A stretch of 64,000 bases of DNA. It comes from Ryuthela nishihirai. Taxonomy: Eukaryota; Arthropoda; Arachnida; Araneae; Heptathelidae. Below, in pieces: positions 8,041 to 18,664 of this stretch (position 1 is the stretch's first letter; every line of letters begins with the position of its first letter). The position numbers were made by a program, and so were the translations under genes. Below the pieces are notes generated by a model that was not told where the DNA came from, did not search any database, and saw nothing but the letters and a program-made list of their open reading frames with translations. The DNA is taken from NCBI GenBank assembly GCA_038380435.1, contig JAWZYU010000127.1, positions 588,501 to 652,500 on the forward strand, given 5' to 3'.

Positions 8041-8250
8041 TGAGTCGTTAGCGCGCTTGGCTACTGATCTAAGACACCTGGGTTCGAGTCCCGGGTACGG
8101 CATGGCTGTTTTGTGTCGTTTTTCTGCTGAGGGCGTGCCATCCTCTCAGACCTTCTACTGTGGCATATGACACTGACAGGCTCCTGTCACACCTCTGTGG
8201 TAAGCAGCTGCTTGAGGGGGTATTTATTTATTTATTTATTTATTTATTAT
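8041..8250 (+). mobile_element. SINE-A copy with (TTTA)n tail
   Basis: The head starts at TTAGCGCGCTTGGCTACTG, keeps the B box GGTTCGAGTCC, and ends with CAAGCAGCTGCTTGAGG-type sequence (here AAGCAGCTGCTTGAGGGGG) and a TTTA microsatellite tail. The copy at 16,383-16,585 is its direct duplicate and 19,789-19,965 its inverted one. Confidence 0.88.
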
Positions 8251-8971
8251 TAAATGTTGAGAAACATCCTGAAACAATTTTTAGAGAATATAATAGCAGG
8301 AATACGCTGTGATGCATACGAATAAACATCTTTGTAAGCTGGATGCTTTTAAATGTAAACACAATCAATTTGAATATCTGACTGGAATTGCATAGAATAA
8401 AATGCATATGATATCATATAGCGCTCAGAGTTGGTAGTTTTACATGTGATCGGCATTTTTTTTGTAGACAATGGGCTAAACGGGCAGGTCACGAGGACCC
8501 CGAAGGCTCAGAGAAGGTTGGGGGAGGGGCCTCACTGGAACAGCTGTTGGGAGACATATGACTTATTTGCAGAATGACTACAGACTATACTTATCTGCAG
8601 AAATGACTCTTAAGTGTCGTTTCGAAGACTCCCGGAAAGATCTTAATAACACAAATAACCATATCTAAATAACCAATGAAATCTATTTCAGTTGAAAACC
8701 TAAGTTTTATATTCACTAATAAATGTTACATTGTGAGTTTCACGATTAAAGAGAAAGGAAGAAAACAAACCTTATGTACAGTCGCTCAAAAAAGTATTCG
8801 AACACCATGGTTGATTACAGAACAGAATTCAGGAAAAAAATCTGGAACGATTTCTTTTTTAATAATTAATGATTTGGCAACCTTCCTGTACGTATGCGAA
8901 GGTTGTCAGATCAGTAATTTCTAAAAAAATCGTTGCCAGGTATTCTTCCTGAATTCTACAATCAACCACAT
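8251..8971. repeat. Non-coding duplicated segment with SINE-B 3' fragment
   Basis: AT-rich sequence shared with 16,586-17,005 (direct) and 19,046-19,780 (inverted). A SINE-B 3' module in minus orientation lies at about 8,455-8,560 (CGGCATTTTTTTTGTAGAC to the CAGCTGTTGGGAG end). The frame at 8,676-8,924 has an inverted twin at 19,145-19,339 and no known family, so it is not called as a gene. Confidence 0.6.
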
Positions 8972-9350
8972 TGGGGACGGGGTGGCTCAGTCGGTAGCGC
9001 GCCAGGCTCGTAATCTGTAGTTCCTAGGTTCGAGTCCCAGCTGGGTCAGCGTTGAGATTTATCACTGCAAAATTTCCCCGTCCTGGCCACGGTCAGTAGG
9101 GGACACTGATGGGCTTGAAAAGGCCGCCGTCCGTCGGATGGGACGTTAAGCCGTGGCCCCGTTTGCGGGAGAGCCCATACCCTGTGCACGTTATAGAACA
9201 CGCTAGATGGCCTTGACGGGAGGCTACCATCTGTCTCCCAACAGCTGTTCCAGTGGGTCCCCTCACCCAACCATCTCTGAGTCTTCGGGGTCCTTGTGGC
9301 CTGGCCATTTAGCCCATGGTGTGCAAAAAAAGTGCCGTTCTGAGGTAATA
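8972..9350 (+). mobile_element. SINE-B full-length copy
   Basis: Begins GGGGACGGGGTGGCTCAGTC, with A box and B box in the expected order. The central body holds GGGACGTTAAGCCGTGG and CCTGTGCACGTTATAG, and the 3' module ends GTGTGCAAAAAAAGTGCCG and TGAGGTAATAC. The inverted duplicate is at 18,665-19,045. Confidence 0.9.
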
Positions 9351-9464
9351 CAATCGAATGCAATCCAATCAACCACATTGTTCGGATACTTTTTCGAAGG
9401 AATGGACAAGAATATATTTCGGATTTTATTTTAAACCACGGAAGGAAAATTAAATTTTTTGGCG

Positions 9465-9815
9465 CCCTGTCGTAATCTTAAGTTCCAGGGTTCGAGTTCC
9501 AGCTGGGGTCAGCGTTAAGATTTATCTCCGTAAGACTCCCCGCCCTGCCGTCGGTCAGTAGAGGACACCGATTGGCTTGTAAACGTCGCCGTCTTCCTAA
9601 CGGGACATTAAACCATGGTTCCGTGTGCCGGAGAGCCATACTGTGTGCGCGTTAAAGAACGCACTGGATGGCTTACCTTCAGGCTACCATTCGTCTTCCA
9701 ACAACTATTCCAATGGGTCCCCTCGCCCAACTTCTTTTGAGCCTTCGAGGTCATTGTGACTTGGCCATTCAGCCTATTCTATGCAAACAAAGTGCCGTTT
9801 AGAGGTATAACTACC
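9465..9815 (+). mobile_element. Older SINE-B copy
   Basis: A more diverged SINE-B whose head lacks the A box. The B box region reads GGTTCGAGTTCC. It runs through a recognisable body to GCCGTTTAGAGGTATAACTACC and then leads straight into the tandem array. The inverted duplicate is at 18,240-18,545. Confidence 0.8.
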
Positions 9816-9819
9816 GAAC

Positions 9820-10550
9820 GTTAAAGAACACGCTGGACGGCCTTGACTGGAGTCTCCCATCTGTCTCCTACAGCTGTACAGTGTGTCCCCTTTCCCTGAG
9901 CCTTCAGGGTCCTTGTGGCGTGGCCATTCAGCCTATTCTATGCAAACAAAGTGCCGTTTAGAGGTAAAACTACCGAACGTTAAAGAACACGCTGGACGGC
10001 CTTGACTGGAGTCTCCCATCTGTCTCTTACAGCTGTCCAGTGTGTCCCCTTTCCCTCAACTTTCCCTGAGCCTTCAGGGTCCTTGTGGCGTGGCCATTCA
10101 GCCTATTCTATGCAAACAAAGTGCCATTTAGAGGTAAAACTACCGAACGTTAAAGAACACGCTGGACGGCCTTGACTGGAGTCTCCCATCTGTCTCCTAC
10201 AGCTGTCCAGTGTGTCCCCTTTCCCTCAACTTTCCCTGAGCCTTCAGGGTCCTTGTGGCGTGGCCATTCAGCCTATTCTATGCAAACAAAGTGCCGTTTA
10301 GAGGTAAAACTACCGAACGTTAAAAGAACACGCTGGACGGCCTTGACTGGAGTCTCCCATCTGTCTCCTACAGCTGTCCAGTGTGTCCCCTTTCCCTGAG
10401 CCTTCAGGGTCCTTGTGACCTGACCATTCAGCTCATTGCATGCAAAAAAAGTGCCGTTTAGAGGTAAAACTACCCAACGTTAAAGAACACGCTGGATGAC
10501 CTTGAGTGGAGTCTGCCATTTGTCTCCTACAGCTGTCCAGTGTGTCCCCT
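9820..10550 (+). repeat. Tandem array of the SINE-B 3' module
   Basis: Four complete units and one partial unit of the SINE-B segment that starts GTTAAAGAACACGCTGGACGG and ends GTTTAGAGGTAAAACTACC. Unit starts are at 9,820, 9,979, 10,149, 10,319 and 10,479, so the periods are 159, 170, 170 and 160 bp. The longer units repeat an extra CAACTTTCCCT. The inverted duplicate at 17,978-18,235 has fewer units. Confidence 0.9.
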
Positions 10551-10677
10551 CGCGGTCAGTACTTGGGAGGGTGACCACCTGGGAACACCGTGTGCAGTTG
10601 GCAATTTTTTTCCCCCAAGCGCTGTACTCCTAGAATATTAGCCAAATTCATTCTGCGTCGGTCGCCGGGTTCCATTC
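10551..10677 (+). pseudogene. 5S rRNA-derived fragment with shared 3' tail
   Basis: Nucleotides about 69-118 of 5S rRNA (CGCGGTCAGTACTTGGGAGG to CAGTTGGC, 10,551-10,602), a T run, then a tail starting CAAGCGCTGTACTCCTAG. The same tail follows the other 5S copies at 17,843-17,925, 22,017-22,142 and 55,572-55,712. It is fused directly to the SINE-B array. Confidence 0.85.
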
Positions 10678-10915
10678 CACTACGAGCCTAGCGCGCTACC
10701 GACTGAGTCAAAAAAAACTACAGAGATAAAAAAAACCCAAAAAATATTGAAGAATTCTTTATATATTTCTTTTCTTTAAAACCAAACCGGTTGGTTTTAA
10801 TTTGAAAACTACTAAGTTTATAAAATTAAAAATGTCTTAAAATTAATAAAAATGAAATAAAGACTTCAAGATTTTGATATCACTTGTTTGAAAACAACTC
10901 ATTTGTATTCGGTTT
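10678..10915. repeat. SINE-B head scrap and CCGG-palindrome repeat
   Basis: At 10,678-10,710 a minus-strand SINE-B head remnant (CGCGCTACCGACTGAGTC) is followed by the AT-rich repeat with AACCAAACCGGTTGGTTTTA at 10,783-10,802. No gene. Confidence 0.6.
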
Positions 10916-10917
10916 TC

Positions 10918-11078
10918 ACGTCTAAGGGACCTGGGTTCGAGTCCCGGGTAAGGTATGGACGTATGTGTCTTTTTTGTGTGAGGTCCTGCCATCCTCACAG
11001 ACCTTCTATTATGGCATATAAACTGACAGCTTCCTGTCAGATCTCTGTGGGAAGCAGCTGCTTGAGGGGGTATGTTGT
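10918..11078 (+). mobile_element. SINE-A copy, 5' truncated
   Basis: Runs from the B box to AAGCAGCTGCTTGAGGGGG. It is the inverted twin of 30,593-30,755 and of 5,588-5,750. Confidence 0.85.
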
Positions 11079-11480
11079 TTTTTTTCACGTCTGGAACCAA
11101 TCTGCTATTTTTTCATCTGTCTCATAACATTCGGTCACCTTCCCGCAACCTAAACTGATCCCTCTGGTTCTTTATGACGTCGCCATTTAGACCCTTGTGT
11201 GCAAATAACTACCGTTCAGAGATGAAACAACCCAACCAAACGCATATCTAATATATGGCGTATTAAAGTAATTAAAGGGGTCACCACCCTCACAGATCTT
11301 CGACTATGGCGGGTAAACTGACAGGTTCCTGTTAGATCGCTGTTGCAAGCAGCTGCTTGAGGGGGTGTTATTTTTATTCCTTTATTATATTTATGAACAT
11401 ATTTTCACTCTTTTCCCTAACACGTTAAGCCTCTTAGGATTAGGAAATAAAATAATCATTAGAGGTTAAATGTTTAGGGT
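11079..11480 (+). mobile_element. SINE-B and SINE-A remnants
   Basis: A diverged SINE-B 3' module (about 11,100-11,235) is followed by a SINE-A 3' half at 11,275-11,375. This is the inverted version of 5,180-5,590. Confidence 0.75.
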
Positions 11481-12817
11481 ATGAAATGACTCCTCGGCTA
11501 AGCACTTAATCCCTGTGTAGTCTGTAATACAGAAATTCGTTAAAATTATGTTGCTGTTATGGATAATTTTATATTGTGAATGTTGTATTCCAAGCCTATC
11601 GGTGTCCAGTACTGACCGTGGGAAGGGCGGGGAGTTTTGCGGAGATAAATCTCAACGCTGAGGATTCTTTATGAGTTCCGTACTTAAATAGAAATGGAAA
11701 CCGAAACATATTTATCGCTGTGCCCAATGAAAGGTACATTATTCCATTCTCCCTTCCTTTAAACTTGTTTCTTTTAGGGTTTCAGACTAAATAAACAGAT
11801 TTCGCTGCTATTAAACATCAGAACTTGCGTTACTAATTAAATACTGCATCAATTGAAGTAGTAAAATAAAATAGTTTTTCTAATGTCTCTTAATTATCAA
11901 GGGTATTTTTTTGTGTTTTAAAACCTATTACTGTTCGTAAATTTTATCCCAATGAGATGATACGGAATACAGCGTCATAACTTAGCGAGTTGCGGAGTGT
12001 CATTTACTACCTGTCTCTGGCAGTCATAACTCATCGGTGAAATCAATGTACACGCTCGAAATTTTCACAGAAAGTTTCAGGTTAAGGTCCAGTTTGCAGT
12101 GCGAAATTTCAGGTCGGAAGTCCAAATAAGTTGAACCGTAACAAAAAAAAAAAATTCACATTTCCCCTCACCCAAAAAAGTGTCCTAAATTTATATTTCA
12201 GCATACTATATGTGGTAATATTCAAATAGTGTTCATTAAAGTTTTGAAACATGAATGCATATATATAACTTATGTACTTAATTAAATTCACACGTACGAC
12301 AATTATTGCTAAATGAAATAAATTCCTCTAGGTGGCGTTAATTTTGTTTTAACGAAATATTTGCTTCTTCCCGCCTCTCCTAACGGTTGTTCGTGTTCCT
12401 CTTCTACGATTGGTCAAATATGTTACAATGGCACGTGCACCTAGATAGCTTCACACGTGGCACCCTTAGTTACGATAGCAACCATATATTCGCTTTGACT
12501 TCAGTGTCAAATTTTACTCTCAATTCATTTCTTCTTTTCCATAATATATTTTATTACGTATATTTAGAATAAAGTTCACACACCACGTAAATTTTACCTA
12601 CACAAGAATCGAACTACAGTTAGCAATGATTAATAGTAATATTACAATATTTCATAAACGTTAATATTTAATATATGCGAATGCAATTAAATATCAAAGC
12701 CGGAAATTACATACAATTCCACTATAACGTTTCAGCTTAAATAACTGGGATTTATTAATTTAATTATCAAACTTCACTGGTTTTATTAACAATCTGACAC
12801 CGTGGAGACGGGGGCGG
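11481..12817 (-). repeat. Repeat unit U, inverted copy
   Basis: An AT-rich non-coding unit of about 1.3-1.4 kb that recurs at 28,861-30,290, 42,484-43,910 and 57,284-58,505 in the opposite orientation. It ends beside a SINE-B in every case. At 11,590-11,665 it holds a SINE-B-like scrap (GGAGTTTTGCGGAGATAAAT). Frames here recur in all copies but match no family I know. Confidence 0.75.
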
Positions 12818-13185
12818 GGTGGCTCAGTCGGTAGCGCGGCAGGCTCGTAATCTGTAGTTCCCAGGTTCGACTCCCAGCTGGTTCAGCGTTCAGATTTTTC
12901 TCCTCAAAATTCCCCGCCCTGCCCACTGTCAGTAGGGAACACCGATGGGCTTGGAAAGGGCGCCGTCCGTCGGATGGGACGTTAAACCGTGGCCCCGTGT
13001 GCGGGAGTGACATACCCTGTGCACGTTAAAGAACACGCTGGATGGCCTTGACGGGAGGCTACCATCTGTCTCACAACAGCTGTTCAAGTGAGTCCCCTCC
13101 CCCAACCTTCTCTCACCCTTCGGGGTCCATGTGACCTGGCCATTTGGCCCATGGTGTGCAAAAAAGTGCCGTTCAGAGGTAGGCA
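12818..13185 (+). mobile_element. SINE-B full-length copy
   Basis: Starts GGCGGGGTGGCTCAGTCGG, with B box GGTTCGACTCC, and ends GTGCCGTTCAGAGGTAGG. It lies at the end of repeat unit U. Equivalents in the other copies are 28,497-28,860, 42,115-42,483 and 56,900-57,283. Confidence 0.9.
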
Positions 13186-13519
13186 GGTCTTTTGCCTGCC
13201 TTCTGCATCGCCTTTTTGTTTTTTCATTAGCGCCATGCACGTTGCCAGCGCGCCTAGAAGAAAACTGAAAAATGTCGACGGTACTACGTACGTTTCACTT
13301 CAACAGATTTCATTAACTGTATACTGTTTGAAAGTAATCGTAATAATTCTTTGCTGACGTCTGAAAATAGCATTGTTGATTTAATTGTTTTCCCGACTTC
13401 GAAGGAAGTGACACCTCTCCATATCCGCAACAAAGTTCTGTTTCTTTAAGCTTCCTTTCTCACCATTTCTCGTACCTGGCCGAAGCCATTTAGTGAATAT
13501 TACAGGAACGAATATTATT
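13186..13519. other. Spacer between two SINE-B copies
   Basis: Sequence shared only with the inverted copy at 28,150-28,495. No gene, RNA or mobile-element signature recognised. Confidence 0.5.
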
Positions 13520-13530
13520 CAACATAACGT

Positions 13531-13910
13531 GGGGCGGGGGTGGCTCAGTCGGTAGCGCGGCAGGCTCGTAATCTGTAGTTCCCAGGTTCGAGTCCCAGCT
13601 GGGTCAGCGTTGAGATTTATCTCCGCAAAATTCCCCGCCTTGCCCACGGTCAGTAGGGGACACCGATGGACTTGGAAATGCCGCCGTCCGTCGGATGGGA
13701 CGTTAAGCCGTGGCCCCGTGTGCGGGAGAGCCATACCCTGCGCACGTTAAAGAACACGCTGGATGGCCTTGACGGGAGGCTACCATCTGTCTCCCAACAG
13801 CTGTTCCAGTGGGTCCCCTCCCCCAACCTTCTCCGAGCCTTTGGGGTCCATGTGACCTGGCCATTTAGCCCATGGTGTGCAAAAAAGTGCCGCTCAGAGG
13901 TAAAACAACC
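13531..13910 (+). mobile_element. SINE-B reference copy with target-site duplication
   Basis: A 380-bp copy flanked by an 11-bp duplication, CAACATAACGT, at 13,520-13,530 and 13,911-13,921. It shows the family structure: tRNA-like head (A box TGGCTCAGTCGGTAGCG, B box GGTTCGAGTCC), a body with GATGGGACGTTAAGCCGTGG, and a 3' module ending GAGGTAAAACAACC. The inverted twin at 27,767-28,146 has the same duplication, so this single insertion was copied with the surrounding DNA. Confidence 0.93.
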
Positions 13911-13921
13911 CAACATAACGT

Positions 13922-14087
13922 AGCAGTGGGGATCGCCATCAAATAACCAAAGTTAATCGAATAACGAAAACTTTCCCTGCCTAGACTTGTTAAAGGATAA
14001 AATGTCCCACGTGTACCGTATAAGAGCTACGTATTGCCATAAATAAGCAAACTAAAATATGTGTAAATAATAAATATAATAATAAAT
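13922..14087. other. Short spacer, no gene
   Basis: AT-rich spacer shared with the inverted copy at 27,595-27,755. Nothing recognised. Confidence 0.5.
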
Positions 14088-14215
14088 ACCCCCTCAAGCA
14101 GCTGCTTGCCACAGAGGTCTGACAGGAGCTTGTCAGTTTATATGCCACAGTAGATCTGAGAGGATGGCAGGACCTCAGCAGAAACAACACGAACATCCAT
14201 GCCTTACCCGGGGCT
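14088..14215 (-). mobile_element. SINE-A copy cut at the head
   Basis: Minus-strand SINE-A body and 3' end (from CCCCTCAAGCAGCTGCTTGCC). The tRNA-like head stops after CTTACCCGGGGCT and the TGACGTCA-family element starts. The inverted twin is 27,463-27,590. Confidence 0.85.
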
Positions 14216-15535
14216 GCGCCTTAATAATAAGAAATTGGAGAAAACACAGAGATGACATCAGCAACGCGGTTGCTTTACAGCATAATTTCTATAATGTGAA
14301 GAGGACAAGCATTATCAGCGTCTCGTGAAAGCCATACAACAAAACTATATTGTGAAATCACCGTTCATTATTCAGTTCAATACATTTTCCAAATCATATT
14401 TTCTCCTGAAGTCACTCACAATACCTATCTGATGGACGAAATGAAAGGTGACATTGGCATAATACCTTAGTAGCAAAATATCTTATTCGATGTCATTTGC
14501 ATTAGATATCGCTCACATCTGTACGACCTACGTGTAATATCGAATATAAAAACGTTGGTTGCCGTAATATATAAATCACGAACGCTGGAATATTTAACAC
14601 GCAAAAAACAAATTATTAAACGCAAAGTTGATTTGAAACTTCAAATCACGTTTAGATTTCAGTTTTACTCTTCATAAAATAATTAGTGTATTCCACCGAA
14701 TAATTATTTTCCATCTCGGCATTTGTAAAATTATCCTATCGTTCTTAACCCTAAAAACGCAAATAACGTAGTTCATTTCCATAGCTACAATTAATGGGAA
14801 CCCTATTTCGTGTCAACACAAATATTTCGTAGTCAATTCCTATTTATAGAAATATAATTGCAACTGTTTAATTCATCTCTCAATAAATAAGTTTTACCCC
14901 ACCATTCACTCTAGAACGAAATATTTATTCACCATAAACGTAAATTTTAAAACACTGAAAACGTTCGGCAAAACCCTTTAGGTGCGATGCCAATCCATTC
15001 CTATTTTTCTATCTTATTACACCACGACGTGCGCATAACTTTTAATTTTCATTTCTGGGCAAAAAAAATAATATTAATCTTGAGATTACTCGCAAAAACC
15101 CAAGTTTTTACCGGAAACGACTTTTCAAAAACCGGAATTTCCAAAGCTTTAACAGTTCGTAAACGTATAAATGGTTGCTGTCTAGGTAAGCAACATTATC
15201 ATGATTAAGAAAAGCATTTCTAAAACTTTAACTGCGTGTAATATATTATACAAAATCTGCTGGCAACACAAACAAAACAGTACTGCTGACGTCATCTCGG
15301 TGTTTTTCCTACTTTATCATTTAATCCGTATTCACAGGCAGCACTAATTTTAGGAGTTGACTTATTTCTCATAATCCGCCATTTTCCTATTTTAACTTCC
15401 ACTTTTATACGAGATAAGTAACATTTATATAATGAAAAATGTGTTTAAATTAATAAAAATAAAATTAATAGTTAAAGATTTTCATATCTATTTTTTTCAT
15501 ATGCACTGTAATTTTTTTTTTTTTTTAAAGGTTTT
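14216..15535 (+). mobile_element. TGACGTCA-ended element
   Basis: The left end reads GAAAACACAGAGATGACATCA (one change in the palindrome) and the right end CTGACGTCATCTCGGTGTTTTT (palindrome 15,287-15,294). The interior aligns with 6,180-7,500 but has deletions, including the segment around 7,110-7,330. It also shows the empty SINE-A site (ATAAGTAACATTT near 15,414). The inverted twin is 26,150-27,455. Confidence 0.6.
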
Positions 15536-15539
15536 AAGG

Positions 15540-15944
15540 CATCGGAAATAAGTGAATTCACTAAAATTTCCAACTTTTATTACGGCTTCACAATGTTTCG
15601 TCTATACTTCTCCGAAACTTTATATAACCATTTTTCTTCTCTGTAGGTAGAAAAATAAAAATGCATCTTACGTATCTGAGATGATCGAAACATAATATAA
15701 AAATATACCTTAAATAGGAACATTGTTACGATTAAGAAAAGCATTTTTAAAACTTCAACGTGGCTGTAATATATATTATGCAAAATCTACTGGCAACACA
15801 ACGAAACAGTACTCCTGACGTCATCTCTGTGTTTTTCCTACTTTATTATTAACCAGTATTCACAGGCAGCACTAATTTTACGAGTTCACTTATTTCTCAT
15901 GCCGTCACTCTATTTTAACTTACATTTTTATACGAGATAAGTAA
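15540..15944 (+). repeat. Second copy of the right part of the TGACGTCA element
   Basis: Repeats 7,262-7,629 closely and continues through both SINE-A copies to about 17,000. It is therefore a direct duplication of 7,262-8,660, joined directly to the end of the previous element. Confidence 0.75.
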
Positions 15945-16150
15945 TAATAATAAAAATACTCCCTCAAGCAGCTGCTTGCCACAGAGGTCTGACAGGAGCC
16001 TGTCAGTTTATATGCCATAGTAGAAAGTCTGAGAGGATGGCAGGACCTCAGCAGAAAAACAACACATACAACCATGCCTTATCCGGGGCTCGAACCCAGG
16101 TCCCTTAGATCAGTAGCCAAGCGCGCTAACCACTCGGCCATGGGACGGCT
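15945..16150 (-). mobile_element. SINE-A copy, duplicate of the 7.6-kb insertion
   Basis: 206 bp flanked by ATAAGTAA at 15,937-15,944 and 16,151-16,158, the same site and duplication as 7,630-7,835. It was copied by DNA duplication, not by a new insertion. Confidence 0.92.
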
Positions 16151-16382
16151 ATAAGTAACATTTATATAATTAAAAATGTATTTAAATTAATAAAAATCAA
16201 ATGAATATTTAACTATTCATTTGTTTTTTATTAATTTAAAGATTTTCATATCTATTTTTTCATATGCACTGTATTTTTTTTTTAAAGGTTTATTTTTTTA
16301 CACGGTTTTCTCGAGAATTGGGTGCATTGAATTAGATTATTCCTATTGTTTTTTAAGAAGGATTTATTTATTTTTTTTTAAT

Positions 16383-16585
16383 TTGAGTCGTTAGCGCGCT
16401 TGGCTACTGATCTAAGACACCTGGGTTCGAGTCCCGGGTACGGCATGGCTGTTTTGTGTCGTTTTTCTGCTGAGGGCGTGCCATCTTCTCAGACCTTCTA
16501 CTGTGGCATATGACACTGACAGGCTCCTGTCACACCTCTGTGGTAAGCAGCTGCTTGAGGGGGTATTTATTTATTTATTTATTAT
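16383..16585 (+). mobile_element. SINE-A copy with short (TTTA)n tail
   Basis: The duplicate of 8,041-8,250. Its TTTA tail is shorter, showing microsatellite change after duplication. Confidence 0.88.
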
Positions 16586-17009
16586 TAAATGTTGAGAAAT
16601 ATCCTGAAACAATTTTTAGAGAATATAATAGCAGGAATACGCTGTGATGCATACGAATAAACCTCTTGGTAAGCTGGATGCTTTTAAATGTAAACATAAT
16701 CAATTTGAATATCTGACTGGAATTGCATAGAATAAAATGCATATGATATCATATAGCGCTCAGAGTTGGTAGTTTTACATGTGATCGGCATTTTTTGGGT
16801 AGACAATGGGCTTAACGGCATGGTCACGAGGACCATGAAGGTTCAGAGAAGGTTGGGGGAGGAGCCTCACTGGAACAGCTGTTGGGAGCCAGATGACTTA
16901 TTTGCAGAATGACTGCAGACTAAACTTGTATGCAGAAATGACTCCTAAGTATCGTTTCGAAGACTCCCGGAAAGATCTTAATAACACAAATAACCATATC
17001 TAAATAATG
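16586..17009. repeat. Duplicate of 8,251-8,665
   Basis: Non-coding. It includes the minus-strand SINE-B 3' fragment at about 16,785-16,890. The match to the 8-kb copy ends near 17,005, where repeat H begins. Confidence 0.65.
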
Positions 17010-17840
17010 GAACAGCTGATATGAGACAGATGGTAACCTCCCATCCAACGTTTTGTTTAACCTGCACAGGGTATGATACATACAAAATTTCTACACTATT
17101 TTACTGTGATTTACATCACTTTTTATTCTAACAATATTAAGTTTTTAAGACATTTTGGTATTTTTTGTCTTCTACTATTGACTTTGGTAACTTCAGTCTT
17201 ATGACGTCATATCTTTGAACTTTATGTATATATAATAGAGCAGTGGTTCTCAAAACCTTTTAGGCCTCACGTACCTTCTGGAAAAGTGTATGTTACTGGC
17301 GTACCCCATGTATAGATATAATTATACTATAACAATTGGAATAAAATAAAACGTATATATATACACACACACATTCTTTATTGTAAAATTTTCGATCAAA
17401 ATATTATCAGATTTATTCCGGATATCGGAGCAATCTTCCGATGTCTGTCGTTTTAAAAATGTTCGGTAATATATGGTCAGTGACTTAATTGTTTATACGA
17501 GAGTTGTTAAAGCTAAAACTAATTCGTGACGGAAATGGAAATTACGAAACAAAAGGCGTATCCGGTTTAACGATTCGAAAAGCATTGTTGTGTCTTCGAT
17601 TCTTTAGCATACAAGCTGTTTTATTCGATTCTTTTTCATCGTGATAGGTTATTTATTTTTTTAAGTCTCATCGTACGATGACAAGGAACTGTTTTAGGTG
17701 CATTGTAACAGTTACTAGTGAATATAGAACTTAGGTTTTCAACTGAAATATATTTCATTGGTTCGATGTCGTTATTTGTGTTATTAAGAGCTTTCCGGGA
17801 GTCTCCGAAACGACACAGAGCAGTCATTTCTGCACGTAAG
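17010..17840 (+). mobile_element. Repeat H with hAT-like end motif
   Basis: Shared with 23,925-24,720 and 58,735-59,510. All three begin with a diverged SINE-B edge (GGAACAGCTG, ACAGATGGTAACCTCCCATC). They then carry AGCAGTGGTTCTCAAAACC (17,241-17,259) and GCGTACCCCATG, which resemble the terminal repeats of hAT transposons. A TA/CA microsatellite is at 17,355-17,372. No transposase or matching second end is visible. Confidence 0.45.
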
Positions 17841-17842
17841 TT

Positions 17843-17977
17843 GCAGGTTTTGTAACCAAAACTAAAACTCCTTTATTTATTTACTAAAAATGGAATGGGA
17901 GTACAGCGCTTGGGGAAAAAAAATTGCCAACTGCACACGGTGTTCCCAGGTGGTCACCCTCCCAAGTACTGACCGCG
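17843..17977 (-). pseudogene. 5S rRNA-derived fragment with shared tail
   Basis: Minus-strand 5S nucleotides about 69-118 (17,926-17,977), a T run, and a tail ending at TTTTGGTTACAAAACCTGC. The tail lacks about 45 bp present in the 22-kb copy. It is the inverted counterpart of 10,551-10,677 and is again fused to the SINE-B array. Confidence 0.85.
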
Positions 17978-18235
17978 AGGGGACACACTGGACAGCTGTA
18001 GGAGACAAATGGCAGACTCCACTCAAGGTCATCCAGCGTGTTCTTTAACGTTGGGTAGTTTTACCTCTAAACGGCACTTTTTTTGCATGCAATGAGCTGA
18101 ATGGTCAGGTCACAAGGACCCTGAAGGCTCAGGGAAAGGGGACACACTGGACAGCTGTAGCAGACAGATGGCAGAGTCCAGTTAAGGCAGTCCAGCGTGT
18201 TCTTTAACGTTCGGTAGTTTTACCTCTAAACGGCA
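17978..18235 (-). repeat. Short tandem array of the SINE-B 3' module
   Basis: The inverted duplicate of the 9,820-10,550 array, with only about one complete and one partial unit. The difference in unit number between the arms is a clear copy-number change. Confidence 0.85.
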
Positions 18236-18239
18236 CTTT

Positions 18240-18545
18240 TTTTGCATAGAATAGGCTGAATGACCTCGAAGGCTCAAAAGAAGTTGGGCGAGGGGACTCA
18301 CTGGAATAGTTGTTGGGAGACAGATGGTAGCCTGAAGGTAAGCCATCCAGTGCGTTCTTTAACGCGCACACAGTATGGCTCTCCGGCACACGGAACCACG
18401 GTTTAACGTCCCGTTAGGAAGACGGCGACCTTCACAAGCCAATCGGTGTCCTCTACTGACCGACGGCAGGGCGGGGAGTCTTACGGAGATAAATCTTAAC
18501 GCTGACCCCAGCTGGAACTCGAACCCTGGAACTTAGGATTACGAC
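18240..18545 (-). mobile_element. Older SINE-B copy
   Basis: The inverted twin of 9,465-9,815, with a deletion of about 50 bp in the 3' module around 18,258. Confidence 0.8.
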
Positions 18546-18664
18546 AGGGCGCCAAAAAATTTTATTTTCCTTCCGTGGTTTAAAATAAAATCCGAAATAC
18601 ATTCTTGTCCATTCCTTCGAAAAAGTATCCGAACAATGTGGTTGATTGGATTGGATTCGATTGT

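Noticed and set aside
9820..10550. CRISPR-like array
   Set aside because: Units are contiguous 160-170 bp SINE-B segments with no unique spacers, in a eukaryotic setting.
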